This document shows, one piece after another, positions 13,701 through 25,144 of a DNA stretch of 64,000 bases. Position numbers and translations under genes: made by a program. Origin of the DNA: Proteromonas lacertae (lineage: Eukaryota; Sar; Bigyra; Opalinata; Proteromonadidae); the NCBI GenBank assembly GCA_002245135.1, contig NGBS01000608.1, positions 24,668-88,667 of the forward strand, read 5' to 3'. A model generated the notes under the pieces. That model saw only the letters and a program-made list of their open reading frames with translations. It searched no databases and was not told the DNA's origin. Every line of letters begins with the position of its first letter. Within the stretch, counting starts at the first letter, position 1.

Positions 13701-15677
13701 TTATATATCTAAATTCTCAATTCCATCAGCCATTTCTTCATCATTTCTATCATTATTCTTATAACTTTCACTACTACTTCTTGATATTGAACCACTACTG
13801 TTGCTTCTGCTTTGGCTTCTTGATAAACTATTATTACTATTGCTTCTGCTTCTTGATACACTGCTACGACTGCTGTTGCTACTACTGTTTCTACGATGAT
13901 GTTGATTACCAATTTGAATCTCTTCATCAGATGAATTGTAATTATTCTCATTAACTGGAGGTAAACTCTTTGAACCATAAGCTTCATCTCTCATACGTTG
14001 AGATGATTCTAAATCATAATAACCACGATCTGCTTTAGTCTGAGTAACTAAAATTGTATTAGATTCAGGCGACTTTGTGATAGTTAATGAAGATTTTCTT
14101 TGATTCATTATATCATTTGGTTGTACTGTGGATGAATACATTGAATTTCTCATTTTGGGGGAAGATTTTGTACTTCCATAACCACTGGATGTTGGAGCAT
14201 ATGATCTTCTTCTATATTTGTTAATTGCTGGAGTAAAAGTACATTCTTTCATTAAATCATTTTCTACTCTCATTTTGGTGGTTGTATCATATTCATAATG
14301 GTATAAACGATCATAGACTTTGTGGTTTTGTACTTCAATTTTGACTTTATTGATTCTTGGCTTTCCTGTTACTTCACAGAGTTCATCTTGAGTCTTTTTA
14401 TCAGCCATCTATGTATATATATAATAAGAGAAAATAAAGAAGAAAAAAAAGAATAAATAAATAAATAAATAAATAAATAATAATATATATACATCTCTCA
14501 ATTTTCTCTGTTTAATAGCCTCAGCTTCTGCTTGTCTTTCTAAAAACGATTTCTTCTCTTCAGGAGTCATTTTCTTTGCTTTAGGTCCTCTTTCACTTTC
14601 TTCTTTCATCTGTTTCAATTGTCTTTCTTTATATTTTCTCTTCTCCAAATCTTGCTGAGTTCTGGTTAAGAAATCGTTATATTCAGTCTTTTTATTGGCA
14701 TAAGTATCATCTTTATTAATTTGAGGTTTTGCATTCTTTTTCTTCATTTCTTCTTTCTTAATTTGTTCTTTTTTCTTCTTCTCAGATTCTAAGCCACGTT
14801 TGTATAATGATAAAAACACCGATTTCCTATTTTTCTTTTCTTCTTCATCTTCTTCTTCCTCTTCTCCTTGATTTTCTTCTTCTTCAGCTCTTTTCTGTTG
14901 TAGTATTTCTTCACTCTTTGGATTGATCTGTGGTTTGAAAGTTCCTTCTTTCTGATCAGATGGTTGTAATTGTTTTAATAACTCTTGTCTTTTCTTCTCT
15001 TTCTCTTGAGGTGTTGGAATATTTAAGTACCTTGGTTGTGCATGTGATCCTAATTCAGTAACTTCTGGTTTTGGTTTCATTATTTCTTCTTCTCTTTCTT
15101 TCATTTTCTTTTCATGTCTTACTTTTCTCTTTTTACTTTCTTTATATAATCGTTTGTACACTTTACCGCTGTGTTTTTTCTTTCCACCTTCTAATTCGTT
15201 GATATTTGGTTGGAATGTACATTCTTCTTCTATAACCTCTTTTCTTCTTAATTCTCTGCTTTCTTCGAATTTCTTTTTTACTTGTTGACGCTTCTCTTCA
15301 TCTGCTTCAAATTGTTCTTTATATCTTTGCATTAATGTCTTCTTTCTTTCAAAATTAGATTCATTGATATGTGGAACACCAACATTATCGACATCTGCGT
15401 TTTTTACTTCTTCTAGACGTTTTTCTTTTTCTTTTCTGGCTAAAGCTTCATCATATAGTTGATCAAATCGGCTCTATGTGGTTATAAAAATGATATTTAT
15501 AATACTTTCCCTTGTGTACGACTGATTCTACGACTTTCTTCATTGATTGTGGGTGTAAATGTGCAATTATCGTCCCCACCTTTATTATTACCTTTCTTTG
15601 TAGGAGTTTTTGCTGTCTAGTAAATTAATATAAGACTGCTATATTTATACTTGACTTGTTCTCTTTGGGTAACTCAT
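13701..15677 (-). CDS. Repeat protein with C-T-F-x-P-x-I-N motifs
   Basis: Four exons (15677-15651, 15616-15506, 15473-14493, 14408-13701) with introns of 34, 32 and 84 bases join in frame to give 608 aa. The protein repeats a short motif: NCTFTPTIN, ECTFQPNIN, GTFKPQIN, ECTFTPAIN, each followed some 15-25 residues later by a V-Y-x-R/S-L-Y element, with highly charged helical linkers between. The C-terminal 100 residues are rich in Ser/Arg. Proteins with this [DE]CTFxPxIN pattern are widespread in flagellated and ciliated protists, where they are mostly unnamed; a role in the cytoskeleton or axoneme is inference from that distribution. The start at 15677 is supported by a short first exon ending at a GTAT donor. 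Confidence 0.7.
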
Positions 15678-15974
15678 TTCAGTAATGTAGTTAGTTCAAA
15701 ATTAATATTGATAAGATATATGAATGTATGCTAATTGTTGATAAATATAAAAACTATGTAATGAATTACGATGAATGAGGGGGGAATAAAACGTTTAAAA
15801 AATAATTAAAAGATATCAAACCTTTATTTGAATTTCTTTTGAAATAAGCCTCACCAATAAAAATTAAAAAATTCAAACAAATTTCTCTGATAATTTTTTA
15901 AATTTTGTTATATCGAACAACAGCCACACATATATGTACAGATTACACATATAATAAAGATAATGTTCATTTAA
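15678..15974. other. Intergenic, 297 bases
   Basis: Lies between the start of the CTFxPxIN gene and the stop of the first MFS gene, both on the minus strand. It must hold the promoter of the former and the 3' end of the latter. It is AT-rich, and I see no further gene or strong motif. Confidence 0.5.
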
Positions 15975-17356
15975 TCACAATCTACTCAAGCATTTCATTC
16001 GTTTATTCAAATTATAACACTCTTCTTTCATCTCATTCAGTATTTCATTCTTCCGCGATGTGTAATAGAATATGCAAAGGAAGAAAACACAAGATACAGT
16101 AACAAAAGCACTAACCACGAATGGAACTCTATGGTGAATAGTATACAATCCACCGAATATAAGTGGACTAATAATTTGACTTAAACATGAAAAGGTATTA
16201 ATAGTTCCTAGAATTTTACCTTGATTCTTACTAGAGAAATATGACTAACCAAAACAGAGTAACTTGATACAGTCATACCAAATCCAAGCAAATACACTAC
16301 ACTGCCACTCATTACGATTGAAAATGGTGTTGATATAATGAATATCCATCCAATAATTTGAATAATATATCCTATAAACATTGTATGTCCAATATAAACA
16401 TATTTACATAATAATGGAAAAAGAAATAATTGAAAAATTGTCATTATACATGAATTAAAAGATGCAATACCTCTATATATAATTAAAAAAGGAATATATA
16501 TATACGCTAATATTACTTGGTTATTAGTATAATCATCTTTTAATCTTTTACCTAAATAAGAAGAATTACACATTAATGCAACATTATCACACAATGATAA
16601 TATGCAAATAATATACTATAAATAATAACATTAGAAAATATACAATTGATATGTTGGATAAATCCTGATTTGAAGTATCTTCACTTTTGTTATTATTTTC
16701 TTCAATTTCTATTTTTCTCACTGCATCATTACTTTCGTGAGTCAATAATCTCATACTACTTCCTATATAATAATAGAATAGATTATGCTTTGATTATCAA
16801 AGTCAAATTTTGGACTGTCATCTAACAGTATCAAATCAACTACAAATATTAATGTATAAACTACACCACACATAGAAAATGGAATCCAATTGCCATAGTT
16901 ATATAAAACACTACTAACAAGTGGACCAATTGATAATGAAAGTGTTGAACAACCAATTATTCTACTTAAATATTTTGTTTTTTCTTCTTTCTTTACACAA
17001 TCTGAAATATAAGCTTGACAAGTACCAAGTGTAGTTCCAAAAAAGCCAGCGATGAATCGAAACAATATCATGAAATAAATTGAAGGTGAAAACATTTGTA
17101 ATACTGCGCCTAGCATTGATCCAAATAGTGTAATTAAGATCAGTTTCTTACGACCAAATTTGTCACTTAAATAACCTGTTGGAATATAACTAATGAACTG
17201 AGCAGCAGGATAGCTTGAAAATAGTAAAGAGTACAATAAGTTGCTGTTATTTCCAGCATAAAATGGTAGTAATGGCATTATAAAAGACATGCATGCCATA
17301 TCTGACACTACAGTTAAGAATATAAGTACCAAATTCTTTTTAAACTTGTTGTTCAT
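15975..17356 (-). CDS. MFS transporter, copy 1 (probably damaged)
   Basis: A 12-helix major facilitator of the drug:H+ antiporter (TetA-like) type. Exon 1 (17356 to about 16780) carries six helices and motif A, GYLSDKFGRKKLIL. Exons 2-4 carry the central loop and helices 7-12, ending YNLNKRMKCLSRL with TGA at 15977-15975. The intron positions match copies 2 and 3. Two oddities: the first intron begins GC instead of GT (about 16780-16755), and relative to copy 2 one base is missing near 16240, where copy 2 reads VSHIVSSKNQGK. The downstream frame stays open to the expected C-terminus, so damage is recent or is a sequence error. Substrate unknown; plasma membrane or vacuole would be usual. Confidence 0.7.
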
Positions 17357-17540
17357 TTGTTAGACAAAAAATGTTTTGTATGTCAAGCTTTTCTTCAAAT
17401 CTTTGTGTTTTATTTTTTAAATATCATTGTATAGATTCTATATAACATTAAATCACATGTTTTTATTTAATATATGTGTAAAGCTGATTATACAAATAAA
17501 GAGTAATACCTTTTGATTTAATACACAAAGAAAGACTTAT

Positions 17541-17692
17541 AAGTATATATATATCATAAAAATAAGAGAAATATTTACTTCATTTGTTTATTCAGGTTAT
17601 AACACTCTTCTTTCATCTCATTCAATATCACATTCTTCCTCGACGTAAAGTAGAATAATAACAAGAATAAAACACAAGCAACTGAAATAAAA
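17541..17692 (-). pseudogene. Orphan 3' fragment of an MFS gene
   Basis: A stretch of about 150 bases that copies the last exon and 3' flank of MFS copy 2 (21841-22017). In the 107 coding bases 17586-17692 I count one mismatch to 21911-22017. It encodes only the C-terminal tail (ISVACVLFLL...NEMKEECYNLNK). The upstream part of the gene is absent and the sequence becomes unrelated beyond 17692. It marks a fourth MFS copy, cut off next to the Crinkler/RHS-like gene. Confidence 0.75.
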
Positions 17693-17861
17693 TTAACTCA
17701 GATTAATACATACTTTAAGTTGAGGTTAAAATTATGGTTATAGCACTAACAACTATTGAGAGTTATTCTTTAACAAAAAGATAAATAAACATATTTGAAT
17801 ATAGTCAATATAATAATAGATCATTATTGCTGTATAGCAAAATCATTAGTTAATAAGGAAA

Positions 17862-20800
17862 TTAATTAGCATATTGAGATAATTCTTCAAATGTAATACA
17901 CACTGTTCTTGCTTTATCCTTTGCTAGAGCATTTAAAATAACTTTTTCGTCATGCCTCTAAATCATTAGGAATAAAATTTTTAAGCCATTCTGGATAGAA
18001 TTTCATACTTCTATCATCTACTTCATTTATACTTACTGTTTCATTGGGACTGATGAAGAATAAACCAAATGGACTTTTCTTTGTAACACGTGTAGTATTG
18101 CTAATATCATTTATGTGATTATAGTGTTTGTATACATGTTGTAGTATTCTAACCATCTCGGGTGAAAAAGTATGGCTATTACTAATCGTAAGTTGAATAC
18201 CAAAAGGACCAATCATTCCGTCAATATCGGGGAAATTTGTTCTGTAACTTAAGTCTAGTAAGTACATCTTCCCTTTTTCTTCTATTTTCTCTTTAATTTC
18301 ATCATCATTTCTCACTGCAACCACTTCTATTTTCTTTTCACTTGTTGAGAATTCTTTTCTAATATTCTTTTTATCTTCTCTATTTATGCCAATCACATCT
18401 ACATATGTATCTTTTAAACTCTTGTTTTCACTACACATTCTATTAAAAACTAAATTCATAAAATTATTATCTACTTTCATTAAATAAAATACAATATTCT
18501 CATATAAGCATCCTTTTATACTTTCATTTCTTAATGTTAACAATAAATCTATCATTTGTATACATTTTTCTTTTGTTGTAATTTTAAATATAGATTCTTT
18601 CACCATATTTTTTACAGTTTCAGATATAAATGTTAAGTTATCGTATATTCTAACATCATCTTCATAAGTTTTATAAATAAATATATTGTTGTTGTATTTA
18701 CCTTCAATTATATCCTTTATTCTAATCTGTTTAATTTCATAGTCTATTCCACTCTGATCAATTCCATTATTTCCTATTACACCACCATAATATTCATAGT
18801 TGTTCCTGTAATTTTTTCTGATTTTGTTATATGAAACAAACGAACGTTTATTATTTAGTTTTTGTTGAAGAAATCTATTTTCATCAAATTCTTCCTCTTT
18901 TATTAATGACGAATTTAAATGCATTTCTGTAATTGCCATATTTGACACATGTACATCTAAATCATGTTTATTCATGAAGCAATTGGGATAATTTCGATAT
19001 AATTTATATTTTGGATGTTTCAGAATTATCACTTTTTCCACTTCTTCTTTTGTAAATGGAGGTATATACATCACAAGTGGACATCTTTTACTTTGAAATG
19101 CCTTATACTCTTCTTTTGTTTGATCAGCTATTAATATTATCATTTTCGCTTCTGGATATTCATCTTCACCAATTACAGCTCCAAGTGAAATAACAATATA
19201 TGGTTCAGTATCTTTATAGTTATATATATTTTCTTTTCGTTTTTCTTTATCATTAATTGTTATTATTTTGAAATTTTGATTGTTTTGATGAATATGTTCT
19301 TTTAATACAGCTGCTAAGACTGTTTTACCAATTCTTTCATGACCAAAAATTAAGTAGTTCTTTTGATTTTCATTAGTAAAACTGTAATCATTATTAAAAA
19401 TAACATCAAGTATCTTTTTATAACAATCTCGCATTAAATAAATTCTTATATTATTCTCTATAAATGCTTCTATTTTCTCTGGTTCTTGTACTTTACATAA
19501 TGGAGGCGGAATTTTTGTATTTAATCTTTCTATTAATTCATTCCTACTTCCATTTGCATCTAATCCATTCATTGTTAATATATTCTTTAATTCATCTTCT
19601 GTTAAGTTATTGTAATCATAATCCATTTCTTCATTGTTATTATATCCTTCTTCTTTTGCTTCTTCTTCTGTTGCTGCTTTTGCTTCTTCTTCTGCTGCTG
19701 CTGCTTCTTCTGCTTCTGCTTCTGCTTCTGCTGCTTTTAATTTATTAATTAATTGCGCCTTGTTTCCATTTTTTGTTAATCCTTTCTTTCCTAATAATTC
19801 TTTTAACTGAACAACTGTTAATTCTTCATAATTAACATTATTTTCACCTCCTACACTTACTATATCAATTTTATCCCCATCTTCTTTTAATATACAATAA
19901 ACAAATTTGCTATTTTGGTTCTCATTATAGTTCTATTATATATTATAAGTTATATATAGATAATACTTTTACTGATTCTTCCATTTTATTTTTAGTATCA
20001 TTATTATCTATAAATGTCTCATTGTTATATAATATTTTTATAAATACACCATTCATAATTAAGTCAAAATAACTATCTTTATCCAATATAAAATAAAGAA
20101 AATTCTTTGCACCTACAGGACAGTATAGTGAATTCTTTTTCGTTGACTTAAATTGAAAATATTCATCTTTATTCTCAATTTTGATTACTTCTGTTGCTAG
20201 TTGATACGCTGTAATTTGTTTCAATGCTACTTTCTTCATATCCACATCAGCTATGCTACTGTAATTCTTAACTAGATTAAGATATTCATCATTATTTCTA
20301 GGAGGATAGAAATTATAAATTATGTAATCTTTAACATATTTTGATATAAATTTCAAATGATCTTTGTTTGGTTGATATACATCATGACGTAAAATTTCAT
20401 TATACATCTTCTTTAAATCATATTTTAATATGATATTCGACAAATCTTTTCTTTTTAAATAATTATTATTCTTATAATTATTTAAAAATTTGTCATAACC
20501 ATCTGAACCTACAACACCTTCTATGAGTTTTGTATAATATTTCCAATAATCTTCATTATAATTCTTATTATATAAATAACTGAAGTACACTAACCTGGGA
20601 ATATTACCATAACGTTTACAAACAAGTTTAAAACTATCACTTTTTACATCAACATTATCAAAACCAATACAATTCTTAAACCAATTCTGAATTTCCTTAA
20701 ATGTTAATGATTGAAAATATAATTCGACTTTATATTCATTCTTTAGATATATATCATTATTCTCTTCGTCTGGAGAACTAATAGAAATAACTGTATTATC

Positions 20801-21514
20801 ATTTTTGAAATGCATATTACAAGTATCCACTATTATTATTGCTTTGCTAATAGCAGAAGTATCAATATCACTTAGAGTAAGACAATAACTCATCATTGTC
20901 GTATATACCAATCTATAAACTTTTGTTTTTGAATAATCACCATGTTTCTTACCTTTTACAACAAATACACCACCTGTATATCTTTCATTCCAAAATGGAT
21001 TCTTCTTTAGTTTGTATAATAAAAAATAAATAAACGAGGTCTTACCAATACCAGGCTGACCAGTTATTACTGCATTCCAATGAAACTCTTTTTCAATAAT
21101 TTTCTTTATATCTTCATACATGCTATTATAACATTTTCTGATGTAAACTTTTTTCTTAGGAAATTGAAATACATTTACATTAACACTTGAAAATTCCAAA
21201 TACTCACTATCTGCACTATTATCTTCTTCATCTTCATCATCATCTTCATCTTCTTCTTCATAATCATCTTTTTCATTTGGTATTTTGGTTAGATTCATAG
21301 AATTAATGATATCCACAAAACTATCACTTATTATATCTACTATTCTTAGATAGTTATTATCTCCTTGGTTATTACCACCTCCATTTCCATTCATATTCAT
21401 AACTGGAGTTGTGCCTGAAGCTGTATTTACAAATCCACCTGTATGTTCATCTTTACATTCATCTTCAGCTACGTTTTTACCTTCATCTTTATTTATAATA
21501 GAATCTTGCTCCAT
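17862..21514 (-). CDS. Crinkler/RHS-like protein: two P-loop NTPase units, two SAP motifs, nuclease-like C-terminus
   Basis: Two open frames, 21514-19967 and 19932-17950, are joined in frame by a 34-base GTAT...TAG intron (19933-19966), giving 1176 aa. Unit 1: acidic N-terminus, then VYIRKCYNSMYEDI and Walker A GQPGIGKT (about residue 155), Walker B-like KAIIIVDTC. Next come two SAP-type motifs (LTVVQLKELLGKKG and LTEDELKNILTMNG) split by an Ala/Glu run. Unit 2: Walker A GHERIGKT, Walker B-like KMIILIADQ, and a C-terminal FPDIDGMIGPFGIQLTIS stretch. The D...Q-x-T pattern resembles the restriction-endonuclease-like domain of Crinkler and trypanosome RHS proteins. After the TGA at 17950 the +1 frame stays open to TAA at 17864-17862 (DEKVILNALAKDKARTVCIT), a plausible true C-terminus. 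The family assignment rests on domain order and motifs; the function in this organism is unknown. Confidence 0.6.
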
Positions 21515-21896
21515 ATAATTGTTTAAAGGCTATTAAGTGAGATATTAAGGATTATAATTTCAATCAAATCAAATCAAACCTAATTTTATCAGTCAATAGA
21601 GAGAGAGAGAGAGATGTTGATAACAAATGAATAATTATCTTTTTTCATTAACTTTCTTCGGGTCAATTATTATCTTAAAATAAACTATATTACCACATTG
21701 TTATAAAAATATTAACTGATGATACTACTATATCATCTTCCACTTCGAATTAAAAATGGTGTAAGGAGTAGAATTAAAGAGTAACACATTCATGTTGTTG
21801 ATAAAGCATATTCAATTTAATAGCACAAAAACACATATTTAAGTATATATATCATAAAAATAAAGAGAAATATTTTTCATTTAATCACAAACTATT
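21515..21896. other. Intergenic, 382 bases
   Basis: Upstream of the Crinkler/RHS-like gene and downstream of MFS copy 2, both minus strand. It contains a TCAAA-repeat stretch (about 21562-21584) and a short GA microsatellite (about 21599-21614). The last 60 bases match the 3' flank of the orphan MFS fragment. No coding signal seen. Confidence 0.5.
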
Positions 21897-23365
21897 TTAA
21901 CTACTCACTCGTTTATTCAGGTTATAACACTCTTCTTTCATCTCATTCAATATCACATTCTTCTTCGACGTAAAGTAGAATAATAACAAGAATAAAACAC
22001 AAGCAACTGAAATAAAAGTACTTACAAAGAAAGGAACTTTATGATGTATAGTATACAATCCACCAAAAATGATTGGACTAATAATTTGACTTAAACATGA
22101 AAAGGTATTAATAGTTCCTAGAATCTTACCTTGATTCTTACTAGATACAATATGACTAACCAAAACAGAGTAACTTGATACAGTCATGCCAAATCCAAGT
22201 TCATGAATTACAGCACCACATAAAACAATTGAGAATGGAGTAAATACTATTAACATCCATCCAATAATTTGAATCATATATCCTATAAACATTGTATGTC
22301 CAATATAAACATATTTACATAATAATGGAAAAAGAAAAATTTGAAAAATTGTCAATACGCATGAATTGAATGAAGCAACTCCTCTATATATATATATATA
22401 TATATTTATATTTATTATTATTATTATTATTATTATTAATACGCAACAATGATTTGATTATTAGTATAATCATCTTTGATTCTTTTACCTAAGTATGAAG
22501 AATTACACATTAATGCAACATTATCACATAATGATAATAAACATATAATATACTATAAATAATAAAATATATATTAATAAATATACAATGGATATATTAG
22601 TTAAATATTGATTCATATTCTCTTCAGATTTATAACTTTCTTGTCTTGATATTTTGGGTAAATATATTTCTATATTTCCACTACTTGCTCTTGGAATCCT
22701 TCCAGCTATTGTATCTTCACTGGTTATAACAACATCATCATCTTCATGACTTAATAATCTCATACTACTTCCTATAAAATAGAAGACTAATGAATACTTT
22801 GATTATCCATATCGAATTTTGGACTGTCATCTAACAGAATTAGATCTATTATAAATATTAATGTATAAACTATTACACACATTAAAAAAGGAATCCAAGT
22901 TCCAAAATCATATAAAATACTACTCACAAATGGACCTACAGAGAATGCAAGTGTTGAACATCCAATTATTCGACTTAAATATTTTGATTTTTCTTCTCTT
23001 TTCACACAGTCGGTTATGTAGGCTTGACAAGAAACGATTGTTGTTCCAAAGAAACCTGCGATAAATCGAAATAATATTAAGTAACCAAGTGATGGAGACA
23101 ACATTTGCGCTACAGCACCTAGTATAGATCCAAATAGTGTAATTAAGATCATTCTTTTACGACCAAATTTATCACTTAAGCAACCCATGGGAATGAAACC
23201 AATAAACTGTGCTGCTGGATAACATGCAAATAAAAATGAATAAACTGTTGCATTACCATTACCAGCATAAAATGGTAATAATGGCATAATGAATGATACT
23301 GCTGCCATATCTGACACTACAGTTAAGAATATAAGTACCAAATTCTTTTTAAATTTGTCATTCAT
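21897..23365 (-). CDS. MFS transporter, copy 2
   Basis: Complete 12-helix major facilitator of the TetA/DHA1 type. Exon 1 (23365 to about 22803) has helices 1-6 with motif A GCLSDKFGRKRMIL and a PFYAGN loop after helix 1. A 26-base GTAT...TAG intron leads to exon 2, the acidic central loop (SSMRLLSHEDDD). A 34-base intron leads to exon 3 (CDNVALMCNSSYLG), and a longer TA/TTA-rich intron leads to exon 4 (helices 8-12), ending RVSS with TAA. All splice joins keep frame. TCAAGC elements lie 29-41 bases upstream of the ATG. It shares a 150-base identical tract with copy 3. Confidence 0.85.
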
Positions 23366-24269
23366 TCTGTTTTTAATAAAGAATCAAATATTTACAAGCT
23401 GTACTTCAAGCTTTTTGTTTTAATAAACCTTCATATTTCATCTTTTAATTCATATTGAAGTACTGAGACATATTATTGTATATTCATTTTGCCTAATACA
23501 AAACTAAATCAATAGAATACATATAATTCAACAAATATATGATAATAGCATAACTATCCATTTAGTTATATATCCTATATTAACAAGTAACTCCTTTATT
23601 CACATTATAACATTCTTCCTTCATTTTATTCAATACTTCATTCTTTCTGGATGTATAATAGAAAATAAAAATGAAAAAAACGCAACTTATATTAATCAAG
23701 GTAGCAGTAAAGAAAGGAACTTTATGATCAATAGTATATAATCCACCAAAAATGATTGGACTAATAATTTGGCTTAAAGAAGAGAAAGTATTAATTAATC
23801 CCAAATATTTCCCCATATTCTCATTTGAAACAAGATGACTAACCATAACAGAATAACTGGAAGCTGTCATACCATAACCTAATCCTTTAATTACAGCTCC
23901 ACTTACCATTAATGAGAATGGAGTTGATAATATTAGCACACATCCAATGATTTGAATAATATATCCAATCAACATAAAATGTGGAATGAAAAGAAATTTA
24001 CATAATAATGGAAATAAAAAGAGTTGAAAAATTGTTAATACAAAAGAATTGAATGAAGTTAATCCACTATATTTTAAAAATAATAAATAGAATTATACGC
24101 AACAATTACTTGATTGTTTGTATAATCATCTTTGATTCTTTTACCTAAGTATGAAGAATTACACATTAATGCAACATTATCACATAATGATAATAAACAT
24201 ATAATATACTATAAATAATAAAATATATATTAATAAATATACAATGGATATATTAGTTAAATATTGATT
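22464..24269 (-). repeat. 150-base identical tract shared by MFS copies 2 and 3
   Basis: Bases 22464-22613 and 24120-24269 are identical, offset 1656. The tract covers exon 3, the intron next to it and part of exon 2. The flanking coding sequence is clearly diverged, and the intron is as well conserved as the exon. That is the mark of recent gene conversion rather than selection on protein. Confidence 0.75.
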
Positions 24270-24943
24270 AGTTTTATCTTCACTTGTTTGATTTGGTATT
24301 TTCATTATTTCTTCTTGCTCTTCCTGACTTAATAATCTCATACTACTTCCTATTAAATAGAAGAATAAAGAATACTCTGATTGTCTTCATCATATTTTGG
24401 ACTATCATCCAAATATATTAAATCAATCACAAATATTATCCCATAAACTATTGCACACATTAAGAAAGGAATCCATTTGCCATAATTGTATAAAACACTG
24501 CTTATAAATGGCCCAATAGAAAAGGAAAGTGTCGCAAATCCAACTGTACGGCTTAAATATTTTGATTTTTCTTCTTTCTTAACACTATCTGATATATAAG
24601 CCATACATGAAACTATTGCTGTTCCAAAACAACCAGCTACAAATCTAGCAAGTATTAAATAGATTAGTGATGGAGAGAACATTTGTAATATTGAGCCTAT
24701 TATAGATCCAAATAATGGTATTAAGATCATTATTTTTCTTCCAAATTTATCACTTAAACAACCAACTGGTATGGAACTAATAAACTGTGCTGCTGAATAA
24801 CTAGCAAACAGAAAAGAATACATTGTGGCACTGTTATTACCAGCATAAAAAGGCAATAACGGCATTATAAATGACATTGCTGACATATTTGCTACAACTG
24901 TTAGAAAAATAAGAATTAGATTCTTTTTAAACTTGTTATTCAT
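23580..24943 (-). CDS. MFS transporter, copy 3
   Basis: Third tandem major facilitator with the same exon plan as copies 1 and 2. Exon 1 (24943 to about 24370) carries motif A GCLSDKFGRKIMIL, and its donor after DNQ matches copy 2. The central loop is shorter and Gln/Glu-rich (LLSQEEQEEIMKIP). The last exon (23975-23580 plus upstream bases) ends CYNVNKGVTC with TAA. TCAAGCCAA lies 17 bases upstream of the ATG (24960-24968). Intact as read. Probably a duplicate with its own substrate or regulation; nothing in the sequence names the substrate. Confidence 0.85.
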
Positions 24944-25144
24944 TGAATTTTATATTCTGTCAAGCCAAATTCTTTTATGATTTGTGTTTTTCTTATTGTA
25001 TAGTTCGTATATTATTGCTAGAAGATATTCATTTATCATGAATTGTAATGTTAATAGCAATGCCCCCATATATTAAAACACAGATAAATCAAATGAACTC
25101 TCTAATGAAAAGATGGACATTTAAACGATACTATGCTAATAATA

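Noticed and set aside
19464-19748. Plus-strand frame with a long poly-Leu tail
   Set aside because: It is the antisense shadow of the SAP region and Ala/Glu run of the Crinkler/RHS-like gene, which has real motifs.
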